Part shown: positions 8,563 through 20,798 of the stretch, piece by piece
How positions within the stretch are numbered: position 1 is the first letter of the stretch
How the letters are laid out: each line of letters starts with the position of its first letter
Assembly: GCA_947501635.1 (NCBI GenBank)
Contig: CANMWT010000002.1
Location: forward strand, 248,001-312,000
Length of the DNA: 64,000 nucleotides
Source: an uncultured Roseobacter sp.
GTDB lineage: Bacteria > Pseudomonadota > Alphaproteobacteria > Rhodobacterales > Rhodobacteraceae
Reading direction: 5' to 3'
Notes under the pieces: generated by a model
What the model saw: the letters and a program-made list of their open reading frames with translations, nothing else
Databases searched by the model: none
Told to the model about the DNA's origin: nothing
Made by a program: the position numbers and the translations under genes

Positions 8563-10541
8563 TGGCGCTGTCGCGACGGACCGGGACACGTTTTCAAGCC
8601 TCGATCTGGCCGGGTTTCGTCGACGCGATGACCGGCCTTTTGCTGGTGCTCATGTTTGTACTGACCATTTTTATGGTCGTGCAGTTTGTGCTCACTGAAC
8701 GCATCACGGGGCAAGAGACCGAGCTGGATCAACTCTCAAGCGAGGTCGCGGCGCTGGCGCAGGCTTTGGGGCTGGAAGAGCAGACAACCGAGCGGTTGCG
8801 CGATCAAGTAGGCGCGTTGGACGCCACCTTGTCGGATGCCGAAGCGCGCATTGCTGTCCTCACGGAAACGCGCGATGCACAAGCGCAGGAACTGACCGAG
8901 GCGCAATCGCGGATCACTGGTTTCGAAGCGCAAGTCGCCGCGTTGATCGCGGAGCGGGACAATGCACTTGGCACCGTTTTGTCGCTTGAGCAAACGCGTG
9001 ATGCGCTGCAGGCTGAACGTGCTGAACTGCTGAGCGAACAGGAAGCGTTGAACCTTGCTCTCGCGTCCTCTCGCGCGGAGATTGACGCACAGGCGGAAGC
9101 TGCTCGTCTCGCGGCAGCCCGGCGCGAGGCACTCGACGCACTGGTTGCCGATCTGCAGGCCCGCAATGCTGAAGCGGAGGGAGAAATTGGCGCGCTGAGC
9201 GGCCAGTTGGATGAGGCGCAAGAGGCTCTCAGCGCACAAGAGGCCGCGCGGCTTGCCGACGCTGCGGCTGCAGAGCTTTTGCGCGCGCGTCTGAAAGAGG
9301 CGGATGCAGAACTGACGGCGATGACGCTGTCGCTTGAACAGCAAAGAGCGCAAGCCGAAGAAACCCTGACGCTTCTTGCGGCCGCGCGCGCGGCAGAAGA
9401 GGATCTGGACGCGCGGCTGGCGGCCGCGTTGCTTGAAGTGGACACGCTTCAGTCTGCAGTCGATGACGGCGCGCGCGCGCAGCAGGCGCTGGATGTGCTT
9501 GAAGTCCAGCAAGAGATCATGGTCGCGCGCCTCAGCGAGGTCTTGGCCGATCTGGATGAGGCAGAGGCCACCGTTGCATTGGAGGCAGCGGCACGCGCTG
9601 CAGCCGAAGCGCAGGTCGATGCCTTGTCCGATGATCTGGACGCACAGCAGGCGGCCTTGCGTGAGCAGCTTGCAGCTGCGCTTGCCGCACAACGCGCGGC
9701 GGAAATACTGGCGCAGAACCGTTTGTCAGAGGCGGATCAGCGCGATGCCTTGTTGGCGGAAGCGCAACGCGCTTTGTCGCAGGAAGAACAGATCAGCGCG
9801 CAGGCGCAACGCCAGACAGAATTGCTCAACCAGCAGGTCGCGGCGCTGCGGACACAGCTTGGTGGCCTGCAGGCCTTGCTCGACGACGCCAAGGAACGCG
9901 ACGCCGCGCAACAGGTACAGTTGCAGTCCCTGGGATCCGAGCTGAACACAGCACTGGCCCGCGTAGCCGCCGAAGAACGCCGCCGTGCTGCTCTTGAGGA
10001 AGCAGAACGCATCCGGCTCGAAGAGGAAGCCGCCCGCCTTGCGGCCGAGGCGGAACGGCTCAGCGAGGAAACAAAGAACCTCGAACAATACCGCTCGGAG
10101 TTCTTCGGACGGTTGCGCGACGTGCTCGGGTCTCAGGCAGGTGTGCGTATCGAAGGCGACCGTTTCGTCTTTTCCTCCGAAGTTTTGTTTGAGCCCGCCC
10201 GTGCCGATCTGTCCGCGGAAGGGCAGGCTGACGTGGCACAAGTTGCGCGGATCATCTCCACGGTTGCCGATGAAATCCCACCCGAGATCAACTGGATCAT
10301 CCGCGTGGACGGGCATACCGACAATCTGCCGCTGTCGGGAACCGGTCAATACGCAGACAACTGGGAGCTTAGTCAGGCACGTGCACTTTCTGTGGTGCGC
10401 TACATGTCTCAGGTTCTGGGAATACCGCCGGACCGTTTGGCAGCGAACGGGTTTGGCGAGTATCAGCCTGTCAACACGGCAGACACGCCTGAGGCCCGTG
10501 CGCAAAACCGCCGTATCGAGCTGAAGTTCACCGAGAAGTAA
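8562..10541 (+). CDS. MotB-like protein: one TM helix, very long coiled coil, C-terminal OmpA domain
   Basis: A 659-residue partner of the preceding MotA-like protein. A single TM helix (about 18-45) contains FVDAMTGLL with Asp21 at the place of the proton-carrying Asp of MotB. Residues about 47-507 form an Ala/Glu/Gln/Arg/Leu-rich coiled coil with no proline. Residues about 508-659 are an OmpA-like peptidoglycan-binding domain (VLFEPARADLS, VDGHTDNLP, NWELSQARALSVV, NRRIELK). Together the pair should be an ion-driven force generator anchored in the wall. MotB and TolR lack a coiled coil of this size. The gene ends 14 bases before the convergent M23 peptidase gene. Confidence 0.88.
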   Translation: MALSRRTGTRFQASIWPGFVDAMTGLLLVLMFVLTIFMVVQFVLTERITGQETELDQLSSEVAALAQALGLEEQTTERLRDQVGALDATLSDAEARIAVLTETRDAQAQELTEAQSRITGFEAQVAALIAERDNALGTVLSLEQTRDALQAERAELLSEQEALNLALASSRAEIDAQAEAARLAAARREALDALVADLQARNAEAEGEIGALSGQLDEAQEALSAQEAARLADAAAAELLRARLKEADAELTAMTLSLEQQRAQAEETLTLLAAARAAEEDLDARLAAALLEVDTLQSAVDDGARAQQALDVLEVQQEIMVARLSEVLADLDEAEATVALEAAARAAAEAQVDALSDDLDAQQAALREQLAAALAAQRAAEILAQNRLSEADQRDALLAEAQRALSQEEQISAQAQRQTELLNQQVAALRTQLGGLQALLDDAKERDAAQQVQLQSLGSELNTALARVAAEERRRAALEEAERIRLEEEAARLAAEAERLSEETKNLEQYRSEFFGRLRDVLGSQAGVRIEGDRFVFSSEVLFEPARADLSAEGQADVAQVARIISTVADEIPPEINWIIRVDGHTDNLPLSGTGQYADNWELSQARALSVVRYMSQVLGIPPDRLAANGFGEYQPVNTADTPEARAQNRRIELKFTEK

Positions 10542-10555
10542 TGCGACCCTGAAGC

Positions 10556-11506
10556 TTAGCGCAGGTCAAAGTCGAGCTTGATGTCTGACACGATCTCCTC
10601 GTCTCGCAGAAGGGTCGCAGTACCTGTATATTGCCCAACGACCCAGCCGGTATCGGGTCGCCTTTTGCCCAAAGCACGGAAGCTGCGCGCCTGCGTCTGT
10701 TCCAGTACGATTTCACTGGCGAAAACCGTACCCCGTGGCCCCACAAGCCTGATCACGAGCAAATCGCCGGCACGGGTGCCAAAAAGATGCGCATAAAGAA
10801 CCAGTGCTTCCGTCTGTATTGCGGGTGCAAGTTCCGGCATCTGACCCGCTTTTATCGCGTCAAAAGTGGGGATGCTGTCGGCAAGGCCAAGCGAGATCAC
10901 GCCACCGGGAGTATAGGGAATATCGGTCTGCCAAAGAGTTGAGCCATCAGTCTGGCCACAGGTGCCGGGCGCGTCGGGTGCGAAAGGGTCGATCACGGCG
11001 TCATCCCGTCTGACACTGATATGCAGATGCGGGAATTCAGAGCGGCCGCTGAGCCCAACTTCGCCCAGCACGGCGCCTGTTGTCACGTAGTCACCCTCGC
11101 TGACTAAGATGCTGTCGCGTTTGAGGTGACAATACTGAGTGGCCCAACCCGCGCTATGTTCCAGCAGAACGCCGTTGCCGCAGTCTTTCCCGGACGCCGC
11201 CTGCGCCGCCCCGGTGTCGGGTTCGCCGTCGCGAATAGCGCGCACATAGCCCTCTGCCGCGGCCAGAACAGCCACACCATCTGTCATGGCCCTCAAGTCA
11301 TGGAGTGCAAAATCAGTGCCTTTATGCCCGTCATAACTCAGCGGGCCGCAGGTGAAATCGACGGCCTCGGGCCCCGGGTTCTGATCGACATATTGCTGAA
11401 TAAAGCAGTCTTTCCCCAAGTTGCAGTCGATGGGCAGCGCCAAAGAAAAATCCTCCGCCATGGCTGGCATGGCGAAGGATAAAACTACGGCAATCGTTTG
11501 GCGCAT
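10556..11506 (-). CDS. Secreted M23 (LytM-type) metallopeptidase
   Basis: A 316-residue protein with a short signal peptide (about 1-16, [17 protein letters not shown]) and a LytM/M23 zinc peptidase domain. Two zinc-ligand motifs are intact: HKGTD (His and Asp) and FPHLH (His-x-His), so an active peptidoglycan endopeptidase is likely. Several cysteines (DCNLGKDCF, CGPLSY, KDCGNG, QYCHL) suggest periplasmic disulfides. A further 100-150 residues follow the catalytic core with no family I recognise. The start codon overlaps the clpA stop by one base (TAATG), so translation is coupled. It is convergent with the wall-anchored stator-like pair. Confidence 0.88.
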   Translation of the reverse strand: MRQTIAVVLSFAMPAMAEDFSLALPIDCNLGKDCFIQQYVDQNPGPEAVDFTCGPLSYDGHKGTDFALHDLRAMTDGVAVLAAAEGYVRAIRDGEPDTGAAQAASGKDCGNGVLLEHSAGWATQYCHLKRDSILVSEGDYVTTGAVLGEVGLSGRSEFPHLHISVRRDDAVIDPFAPDAPGTCGQTDGSTLWQTDIPYTPGGVISLGLADSIPTFDAIKAGQMPELAPAIQTEALVLYAHLFGTRAGDLLVIRLVGPRGTVFASEIVLEQTQARSFRALGKRRPDTGWVVGQYTGTATLLRDEEIVSDIKLDFDLR

Positions 11507-13827
11507 TACTCCGCAGTAAGAAGCGGTGGCTTGTCTCCTGAGAGGCGTGGATTGTCCGGTCCTTCGATCTTGAGATCGATCTCGCCACCCTTGACGCCAA
11601 CCCTGACCACACCGCCCTTTGCCAGTTTGCCAAAAAGCAACTCTTCGGCCAGAGGCTTCTTGATGTGCTCCTGGATGACACGGCCCAGAGGGCGTGCGCC
11701 CATTTTGCTGTCGTACCCGCGCTCTGCCAACCACTCTGCCGCGGGTTTGGTCAGCTCAATGGTCACGTTGCGGTCCATAAGCTGGGCTTCAAGCTGAAGA
11801 ACAAACTTCTCGACCACGCGCAGGATGACCTCTTTGGGCAGCGGCGCAAAACTGATGACCGCGTCGAGCCTGTTGCGGAATTCAGGCGTGAAGGTCCGTT
11901 CGATCGCGGCAGTGTCTTCACCCTCACGGCGGTCACGACCAAAGCCGATAGCCTCTTTCGCCTGCTCTGCCGCGCCCGCGTTGGATGTCATGATCAGCAC
12001 GACATTACGGAAATCTACCGTCCGGCCGTTGTGGTCTGTCAGCTTGCCATGATCCATGACCTGCAACAGAATGTTGTAGACGTCCGGGTGCGCTTTCTCC
12101 ATCTCGTCCAGCAGCAGGACACAGTGTGGATGCTGGTCGACACCGTCTGTAAGCATACCGCCCTGGTCAAATCCGACATACCCGGGAGGCGCGCCGATCA
12201 GACGCGAAACGGCGTGTTTCTCCATGTATTCCGACATGTCAAAGCGCAGCAACTCAACGCCCAGCGTATCAGCCAGTTGTTTTGCCACTTCGGTTTTGCC
12301 CACGCCCGTCGGTCCGGCAAAGAGGTAGTTGCCGATCGGCTTCTCAGGCTCGCGCAGTCCCGCGCGCGCCAGTTTGATCGCCGATGACAGCGCCTCGATC
12401 GCTTTGTCCTGACCAAAGACCACCCGCTTGAGCGACCCTTCGAGATCCTTGAGGACCTCGGCATCGTCTTTGGATACATTCTTTGGCGGGATGCGCGCGA
12501 TCTTTGCGACGACATTCTCGATCTCTTTGGTGCCGATCGTCTTGCGGCGCTTGGCTGCGACGACAAGGTGCTGCGCGGCGCCCGCTTCGTCGATCACGTC
12601 GATCGCGCTGTCAGGCAGCTTGCGGTCGTTGATATAACGCGATGCCAACTCAACCGACGTTTTTATCGCGTCAGCGGTATACTTGACCGAGTGGTGGTCC
12701 TCGAAATAGGGCTTCAGGCCGCGCAGTATCTTGACCGCATCTTCAACAGAAGGCTCGTTCACGTCGATCTTCTGGAACCGGCGACTTAACGCGCGATCCT
12801 TTTCAAAGTGCTGACGGAATTCTTTGTATGTGGTTGAGCCCATCGTCCGCAGCTTGCCACCGGCGAGTGCGGGCTTCAAAAGGTTCGACGCGTCCATCGC
12901 GCCGCCTGACGTAGCACCGGCACCGATGACGGTGTGAATCTCGTCGATGAACAGCACGGCGTCATTGTGGTCTTCAAGCTCAGCCACAACGGCCTTGAGG
13001 CGCTCTTCAAAATCACCGCGGTAGCGGGTTCCCGCCAGAAGGGCGCCCATATCGAGTGAGTAAATAGTTGTCTCTGCGAGAACCTCGGGGGTTTCGCCAG
13101 CAACGATCTTGCGCGCAAGCCCTTCTGCGATGGCGGTTTTGCCAACACCGGGGTCGCCCACTAAAAGCGGGTTGTTCTTGCGACGGCGACACAGCACCTG
13201 AATGCAACGCTCCACCTCGGGTTCGCGCCCGATCAGCGGATCAATATCACCTTCACGCGATTTGGCGTTCAGATCGACGCAGTATTTCTCAAGAGCGCTC
13301 TCTTTTTTCTCGCCCTCGGTGACGCCCTGTGCTTCTTCCTCAGCCTCCGGCGCGCCGGAAACAGGGCGTTGTTCGCCATAAGCGGGGTCTTTGGCCACGC
13401 CATGCGCAATAAAGTTCACCGCGTCATACCGTGTCATGTCCTGCTCTTGCAGGAAGTAGGCGGCATTGCTTTCGCGTTCTGCAAAGATGGCAACCAGAAC
13501 GTTGGCCCCTGTCACTTCGGTACGTCCGGACGATTGCACATGGATTGCGGCGCGTTGGATCACCCTTTGGAAAGCAGCTGTCGGCACAGCTTCAGACCCG
13601 TCGATATCCGTGACCAGATTGCTCAGGTCCTCGTCCACGAATTCAACAAGCGTCTTGCGCAAATCTTCGATGTCGACGCTGCACGCTTTCATCACGCGCG
13701 ACGCGTCAGGTTCGTCGATCAGCGCCAGCAGAAGATGCTCGAGTGTCGCAAACTCATGACGTCGCGCGTTCGCGAGCGCCAGAGCGGAATGGATTGCCTG
13801 TTCCAGTGTTGTCGAAAATGAAGGCAC
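11506..13827 (-). CDS. clpA: ATP-dependent Clp protease ATP-binding subunit ClpA
   Basis: A 773-residue AAA+ unfoldase that feeds substrates into ClpP. Order: N-domain (about 1-145), acidic linker (155-178), D1 with Walker A GDPGVGKT (about 224-231), D2 with Walker A GPTGVGKT (near 505), and the C-terminal D2-small domain. The ClpP-docking loop reads IGFGRD. No ClpB-type middle coiled coil is present, which separates it from ClpB/ClpC. No clpS adaptor gene is found just upstream, where many bacteria have it. The upstream 175-base gap before gloB should contain the promoter; I see no CIRCE there. Confidence 0.96.
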   Translation of the reverse strand: MPSFSTTLEQAIHSALALANARRHEFATLEHLLLALIDEPDASRVMKACSVDIEDLRKTLVEFVDEDLSNLVTDIDGSEAVPTAAFQRVIQRAAIHVQSSGRTEVTGANVLVAIFAERESNAAYFLQEQDMTRYDAVNFIAHGVAKDPAYGEQRPVSGAPEAEEEAQGVTEGEKKESALEKYCVDLNAKSREGDIDPLIGREPEVERCIQVLCRRRKNNPLLVGDPGVGKTAIAEGLARKIVAGETPEVLAETTIYSLDMGALLAGTRYRGDFEERLKAVVAELEDHNDAVLFIDEIHTVIGAGATSGGAMDASNLLKPALAGGKLRTMGSTTYKEFRQHFEKDRALSRRFQKIDVNEPSVEDAVKILRGLKPYFEDHHSVKYTADAIKTSVELASRYINDRKLPDSAIDVIDEAGAAQHLVVAAKRRKTIGTKEIENVVAKIARIPPKNVSKDDAEVLKDLEGSLKRVVFGQDKAIEALSSAIKLARAGLREPEKPIGNYLFAGPTGVGKTEVAKQLADTLGVELLRFDMSEYMEKHAVSRLIGAPPGYVGFDQGGMLTDGVDQHPHCVLLLDEMEKAHPDVYNILLQVMDHGKLTDHNGRTVDFRNVVLIMTSNAGAAEQAKEAIGFGRDRREGEDTAAIERTFTPEFRNRLDAVISFAPLPKEVILRVVEKFVLQLEAQLMDRNVTIELTKPAAEWLAERGYDSKMGARPLGRVIQEHIKKPLAEELLFGKLAKGGVVRVGVKGGEIDLKIEGPDNPRLSGDKPPLLTAE

Positions 13828-14002
13828 GGCGTGTGCTCCTTCTGATCGGGGTCGGCGGCGGCACTAAGCGATATCAGCCCGTCAACCGACCATAGCCTCA
13901 TAGTATTAGAGTTTGGTTGATCGTAGCCCGGCTTCAAGTATTTTCTGCATTTTTCGAGTCACAAATTGTGTGATGTTGCAAAGCTTGGGCATCGTAGGTG
14001 GT

Positions 14003-14770
14003 TTAAAATGCGTCCTTTCGAGCGCGGATTTCAGCAAAAACCTCGGCGTCCGATGCGTTTTTCTTGTCCAAAAGCAACCGGATAGCGGGGTCTGACGCTC
14101 TCAGGAAGGGGTTCGTCGCCAATTCGAGAGCCAGAGTTGACGGAACTGTGGGCGTGCCGGCGGCGCGTGCCTCGGAAATTGCCTGCGACCGCGATATAAG
14201 CTCTGGATTATCCGGATCAATGGTTAAGGCGAACTTAGCGTTGGCCGCGGTGTATTCATGGCCTGAACACACCAGCGTTTCCGCTGGCAAAGAGGCTATT
14301 TTGGTCAGGCTGTCCCACATTTGCGGGGCCGAGCCCTCAAAGAGCCTGCCGCAGCCCAAGGCCATCAAGCTGTCCGCGGTAAAGACGGCGCCTGCATCAG
14401 CAACATAATAGGCGATATGCCCCACCGTGTGCCCCGAGACGTCCATGACACGGACATCATGACCGGCAAAGTCGAAATGCTCCTCATCCCGCAGTTCCAT
14501 ATTAAGTGCTGGCAATCTGTGGCGATCGGCAGCGGCGCCGCGGACGAGGGCCGAATGCTCTGCCAGCACTGCGCCCAGCCCTTGCGTATGGTCGTCGTGG
14601 TGATGAGTGATCCACACCTCGTCCAGCGTCCAGCCGCGTGCTGCGAGCGTGCGAAGAATTGGGGCCGCTTCGGGAACATCTACCAATGCTGTCCGGCCTG
14701 TTGCCGTGTCATGGATCAGGAAAGCATAATTGTCGGACAGACAGGGGATCGTAACTAATTCGATAGGCAT
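14003..14770 (-). CDS. gloB: Hydroxyacylglutathione hydrolase (glyoxalase II)
   Basis: A metallo-beta-lactamase-fold hydrolase (about 255 residues) that cleaves S-lactoylglutathione to lactate and glutathione in methylglyoxal detoxification. It shows PCLSDNYAFLIHD, the metal-binding THHHDDHTQG, the SGHTVGHIAYY region, FTADSLMALGCGR, CSGHEYT and the typical C-terminal glyoxalase II segment. I start at 14770 (MPIELV) because AAGGA lies 8 bases away; an ATG two codons earlier (14776) is only 2 bases from it. It is divergent from the methyltransferase gene, with a 62-base gap for both promoters. Confidence 0.94.
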   Translation of the reverse strand: MPIELVTIPCLSDNYAFLIHDTATGRTALVDVPEAAPILRTLAARGWTLDEVWITHHHDDHTQGLGAVLAEHSALVRGAAADRHRLPALNMELRDEEHFDFAGHDVRVMDVSGHTVGHIAYYVADAGAVFTADSLMALGCGRLFEGSAPQMWDSLTKIASLPAETLVCSGHEYTAANAKFALTIDPDNPELISRSQAISEARAAGTPTVPSTLALELATNPFLRASDPAIRLLLDKKNASDAEVFAEIRARKDAF

Positions 14771-14832
14771 GGCCATTTTCCTTCACCTTTGCAACACTGT
14801 GGTCAGACTGACTGATCGCGGGACTGACTGCA

Positions 14833-15567
14833 ATGCATCTGGACGTGCAGGATTTGCGTAACTTCTACTACCGCAGCGCATTGGGCCGGGCGGCACAGGC
14901 GTCGTTGCGCACCCGCATGCTCGAACTCTGGCCCGAAGCGAAGGGTCAGACCGTGGTCGGGTATGGGTTCGCGGCGCCTTTGCTGCGGCCCTACCTGAAA
15001 GATGCGCGTCGTGTAATGGCGCTGATGCCCGGACCGCAAGGCGTCATGCCATGGCCGTCCGGTCTGCCGAATGTCTCTGTGCTGACAGAGGAAACACTCT
15101 GGCCGATCGAGACGGGGCATGTGGACAAACTGGTGTTATTGCACGGGCTTGAGACGTCCGAACGCGCCTCTGATCTGCTGGAAGAATGCTGGCGGGTTCT
15201 GGGCCCGGGTGGGCGGGCGCTTTTTATTGTACCAAACCGCGCAGGGCTCTGGGCGCGGCGCGACAGAACGCCGTTCGGATACGGTCGACCTTACTCGACC
15301 GGTCAGCTGGAAACCCAGTTGCGCAAACACCAGTTCCTGCCGGAGCGTCATCTTGGCGCGCTCTATCAGGTTCCCTCGTCGCGCAAGATCTGGATGAAGT
15401 CGGGCGCGGCACTGGAGCGGATCGGTCGGCGCATGCCTACCTTTCTGGCCGGCGGTGCATTCATGGTCGAGGCCACAAAACTTGTCTATCCGCCGAAGGG
15501 CGAGGTACAGCGCCACCGAGCGGTCAAACCCGTGGGTGTTCTCAACCCTTCAGCCAAACCGGTTTAA
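14833..15567 (+). CDS. Class I SAM-dependent methyltransferase-like protein
   Basis: A 244-residue protein resembling methyltransferase type 11 proteins. The C-terminal half of the domain is clear ([38 protein letters not shown], with the post-motif LGPGGR), but the glycine-rich SAM loop is degenerate ([15 protein letters not shown] instead of a GxGxG loop). It may bind SAM weakly or serve another role. The substrate is unknown. It sits divergently beside gloB and ahead of the ATP synthase operon, separated from it by nearly 300 bases. Confidence 0.72.
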   Translation: MHLDVQDLRNFYYRSALGRAAQASLRTRMLELWPEAKGQTVVGYGFAAPLLRPYLKDARRVMALMPGPQGVMPWPSGLPNVSVLTEETLWPIETGHVDKLVLLHGLETSERASDLLEECWRVLGPGGRALFIVPNRAGLWARRDRTPFGYGRPYSTGQLETQLRKHQFLPERHLGALYQVPSSRKIWMKSGAALERIGRRMPTFLAGGAFMVEATKLVYPPKGEVQRHRAVKPVGVLNPSAKPV

Positions 15568-15861
15568 TCGCTCAACTGCGTCCGTTTCAGCCGCTTTCGG
15601 CACTGCAGAATCGCCCAGAGCCGCCCGATATGCTTCAAAAATGAAACTTTTTGCCGAGCCAAACCGTCGCACTTTTGCCAAGCATCTGAAAACATGGAAA
15701 AACCCTATAGTGCCCGCGACGTTATCATATGTTGCGAGGTGGCACTGCCTCTGCTACATCACCGCTGATTTCCGTCGGCGCGAAGCTTTTCGTGCTGCAC
15801 AAACTTCCCCGGCAACGCGAAGCATACGCGTCATCGGGTCAATAACATCGGAAGGGTGGAC
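15568..15861. other. Intergenic region ahead of the F1 ATP synthase operon
   Basis: These 294 bases contain no convincing gene. They should hold the promoter of atpHAGDC. A TATAGT hexamer at 15705-15710 is a possible -10 element, but no good -35 lies 16-18 bases before it, so I do not call a promoter. GAAGGG immediately before the atpH start is the ribosome binding site. Confidence 0.5.
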
Positions 15862-16422
15862 GTGTCAGAACCAGCTTCGATTTCCACAGGTATTGCTGCG
15901 CGCTATGCAACGGCAATCTATGAGATCGCCAAAGAAGAGAAAGCGCTCGCAGCTCTCGAAGACGATATCAACACTTTACAAAGCGCACTGTCGGACAGCG
16001 AAGATTTCCGCGCGCTGATAAGCTCTCCGGTCTACACGCGCGAAGAGCAAGAGAAAGCAATTTCGGCGCTGTCCCAGAAAATGGGGCTGACCGGAACGAT
16101 GGCAAATACGCTGGCCCTGATGGCGCAAAAACGTCGCCTGTTCGTTGTACCGAACCTGCTTGCCACGCTGCGCGATATCATCGCCGAAGAAAAAGGCGAG
16201 GTGACTGCCGATGTGGTTTCCGCAAAAGCCCTCACCAAAGAGCAGGCTGACAGCCTGGCAAAGACGCTCAAGGCCTCTACAGGCAAAACCGTTACGTTGA
16301 ATGCGACCGTTGATGAAAGCCTCATCGGCGGTCTCGTCGTTAAAGTGGGTTCGCGCATGATCGACACGTCGATCCGCTCGAAGCTAAATTCCCTCCAGAA
16401 TGCAATGAAAGAGGTCGGATAA
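15862..16422 (+). CDS. atpH: ATP synthase F1 subunit delta
   Basis: The delta subunit (186 residues) links the F1 head to the peripheral stalk. It starts [25 protein letters not shown] and contains the family C-terminal motif [26 protein letters not shown] use the GTG at 15862 because related proteins begin SEPASIS and GAAGGG lies 5 bases upstream; a GTG two codons earlier overlaps that site. It opens the F1-only operon atpHAGDC. The F0 genes are not in the window, matching the split arrangement usual in alphaproteobacteria. The atpA ATG follows its stop directly. Confidence 0.95.
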   Translation: MSEPASISTGIAARYATAIYEIAKEEKALAALEDDINTLQSALSDSEDFRALISSPVYTREEQEKAISALSQKMGLTGTMANTLALMAQKRRLFVVPNLLATLRDIIAEEKGEVTADVVSAKALTKEQADSLAKTLKASTGKTVTLNATVDESLIGGLVVKVGSRMIDTSIRSKLNSLQNAMKEVG

Positions 16423-17961
16423 ATGGGTATCCAAGCAGCAGAAATTTCTGCCATCCTTAAGGACCAGATCAAGAATTTCGGTCAAGAAGCTGAAGTGGCC
16501 GAAGTGGGCCGTGTGCTTTCCGTCGGTGACGGTATCGCGCGCGTTTATGGTTTGGACAACGTCCAGGCCGGTGAGATGGTCGAATTCCCCGGTGGTATTC
16601 AGGGCATGGCGCTGAACCTCGAAGCCGACAACGTCGGTGTGGTTATCTTCGGTTCCGACCGTGACATCAAAGAAGGCGACACTGTCAAGCGGACCAACTC
16701 GATCGTGTCCGTGCCAACGGGTGACGAACTGCTGGGTCGCGTTGTGGACGGCCTGGGCAACCCGATCGACGGCAAGGGACCAATCAACGCGTCGGGCTCT
16801 TCCGTGGCTGACGTGAAAGCGCCGGGCATCATCCCGCGCAAATCCGTGCATGAACCCATGGCAACCGGCCTCAAGGCGGTGGACTCGATGATCCCGATTG
16901 GCCGTGGTCAGCGAGAGCTTATCATCGGCGACCGTCAGACCGGTAAAACAGCCGTTGCCTTGGACGCTATCCTGAACCAGAAGTCTTACAACGACGCTGC
17001 GGGCGACGACGAAGGCAAAAAGCTTTACTGCGTTTACGTTGCGGTCGGCCAAAAGCGTTCGACGGTTGCGCAGCTGGTCAAAAAGCTCGAGGAAACAGGC
17101 GCGATCAACTATTCCATCGTTGTTGCCGCGACAGCCTCCGAGCCTGCGCCAATGCAGTTCCTTGCACCCTATGCGGCGACCGCCATGGCGGAGCACTTCC
17201 GTGACAATGGCCGCCATGCGCTGATCATCTATGATGATTTGTCCAAGCAAGCGGTTTCGTATCGTCAGATGTCCCTGCTTCTGCGTCGCCCGCCGGGCCG
17301 CGAAGCTTACCCGGGAGACGTTTTCTATCTGCACTCCCGCCTTCTGGAGCGCTCTGCGAAGCTGGGCGATGACGCGGGCAACGGGTCTTTGACAGCGCTG
17401 CCGATCATCGAAACACAAGGTGGTGACGTTTCGGCCTTTATTCCGACGAACGTGATTTCGATCACCGACGGTCAGATCTTCCTTGAGACGGAACTCTTCT
17501 ACCAGGGTATCCGCCCTGCGGTGAACACCGGTCTGTCCGTTTCGCGCGTTGGCTCGTCGGCGCAGACGTCTGCGATGTCCTCGGTTGCGGGTCCTGTCAA
17601 ATTGTCGCTCGCGCAGTACCGCGAGATGGCGGCCTTTGCCCAGTTCGGCTCAGACCTTGATGCCTCGACACAGCAGCTGCTGGCCCGCGGCGCACGCCTG
17701 ACAGAGCTGATGAAACAGCCGCAATACTCGCCCCTGACCAATGCGGAAATTGTCTGTGTGATCTTTGCCGGTACGAACGGTTTCCTCGACAAGGTTGACG
17801 TCAAAGACGTGGGCCGTTTCGAGGCGGGCCTGCTGAACCACATGCGTACAAAGCACAATGATGTGCTGGAGTGGATCACGAACGAGGACCCCAAGATCAA
17901 GGGCGATGCCGCCGACAAACTCAAAGCCGCGATCAGCGAATTCGCATCCGACTTCGCCTGA
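16423..17961 (+). CDS. atpA: ATP synthase F1 subunit alpha
   Basis: The 512-residue alpha subunit forms the non-catalytic nucleotide sites of F1 and alternates with beta in the hexamer. Walker A is GDRQTGKT at 169-176. Other family marks are the N-terminal [27 protein letters not shown], the arginine-finger region ([10 protein letters not shown]) and the C-terminal helical domain. It is full length. It begins directly after the atpH stop, with the ribosome binding site AGAGGTCGG inside the atpH end, so coupling is likely. Confidence 0.98.
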   Translation: MGIQAAEISAILKDQIKNFGQEAEVAEVGRVLSVGDGIARVYGLDNVQAGEMVEFPGGIQGMALNLEADNVGVVIFGSDRDIKEGDTVKRTNSIVSVPTGDELLGRVVDGLGNPIDGKGPINASGSSVADVKAPGIIPRKSVHEPMATGLKAVDSMIPIGRGQRELIIGDRQTGKTAVALDAILNQKSYNDAAGDDEGKKLYCVYVAVGQKRSTVAQLVKKLEETGAINYSIVVAATASEPAPMQFLAPYAATAMAEHFRDNGRHALIIYDDLSKQAVSYRQMSLLLRRPPGREAYPGDVFYLHSRLLERSAKLGDDAGNGSLTALPIIETQGGDVSAFIPTNVISITDGQIFLETELFYQGIRPAVNTGLSVSRVGSSAQTSAMSSVAGPVKLSLAQYREMAAFAQFGSDLDASTQQLLARGARLTELMKQPQYSPLTNAEIVCVIFAGTNGFLDKVDVKDVGRFEAGLLNHMRTKHNDVLEWITNEDPKIKGDAADKLKAAISEFASDFA

Positions 17962-17976
17962 AGCGGGAGATAGGCA

Positions 17977-20296
<2,320 letters not shown>

Positions 20297-20308
20297 GGAG
20301 CCTGACCT

Positions 20309-20725
20309 ATGGCAGATACAGTCCAATTCGACCTCGTCTCGCCCGAGCGTCTGCTTGCCTCCGCGCAAGTGACGGCGGTGCAGATACCGGGTGCAGATGG
20401 CGACATGACGGCGATGGCGGACCATGCGCCCACCATCACCACGCTGCGCCCTGGCCTGTTGGTGACCGAAGGGCCTGACGGCACGTCAGAGTACGTCGTC
20501 ACTGGCGGGTTTGCCGAGATCAGCGCGCGTGGCATCTCGGTGCTTGCTGAACGGGCGATCCCGAAAGGCGACGTCACAAAAGCCGATCACGAGGCGATGG
20601 TCAAGGAAGCGGAAGAAGCGCTTGAAAACGCCAAAACCGCCTTCGAGAACGAGCCGGGCCCGGTTGATGACGCAGCCAAACTTCTTGCTGATATGGTAGC
20701 GGTAGGCGATCACATCACTGTTTAA
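20309..20725 (+). CDS. atpC: ATP synthase F1 subunit epsilon
   Basis: The 138-residue epsilon subunit couples the rotor to the c-ring and can inhibit hydrolysis. The N-terminal beta-sandwich is seen in [29 protein letters not shown], followed by [21 protein letters not shown]-terminal helical part follows ([19 protein letters not shown]), one helix shorter in character than the E. coli form. It is the last gene of the operon and is closed by a strong terminator 25 bases later. Confidence 0.95.
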   Translation: MADTVQFDLVSPERLLASAQVTAVQIPGADGDMTAMADHAPTITTLRPGLLVTEGPDGTSEYVVTGGFAEISARGISVLAERAIPKGDVTKADHEAMVKEAEEALENAKTAFENEPGPVDDAAKLLADMVAVGDHITV

Positions 20726-20750
20726 ACAGTTCAGCAGTCAGAAAAAATAA

Positions 20751-20781
20751 GGCCCCGCGGAAGGAACCGTGGGGCCTTTTT
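20751..20781 (+). terminator. Rho-independent terminator of the atp operon
   Basis: A 10-bp stem (GGCCCCGCGG with CCGTGGGGCC, one G-U pair) closes the loop AAGGAA and is followed by TTTTT. It lies between atpC and the convergent dienelactone hydrolase gene. Confidence 0.9.
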
Positions 20782-20798
20782 CGTGCGGTAAGCCTGCT

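Noticed and set aside
8736-9692. Open frame of more than 300 codons opposite the coiled-coil region
   Set aside because: Low-complexity Arg/Cys/Leu-rich translation produced by the repetitive Ala/Glu/Gln codons of the real gene.
7372-10541. Zorya-type defence system (ZorA/ZorB)
   Set aside because: The MotA/MotB-like pair lacks any ZorC, ZorD or ZorE neighbour, and the long coiled coil is in the MotB-like partner rather than the MotA-like one. The context is housekeeping.
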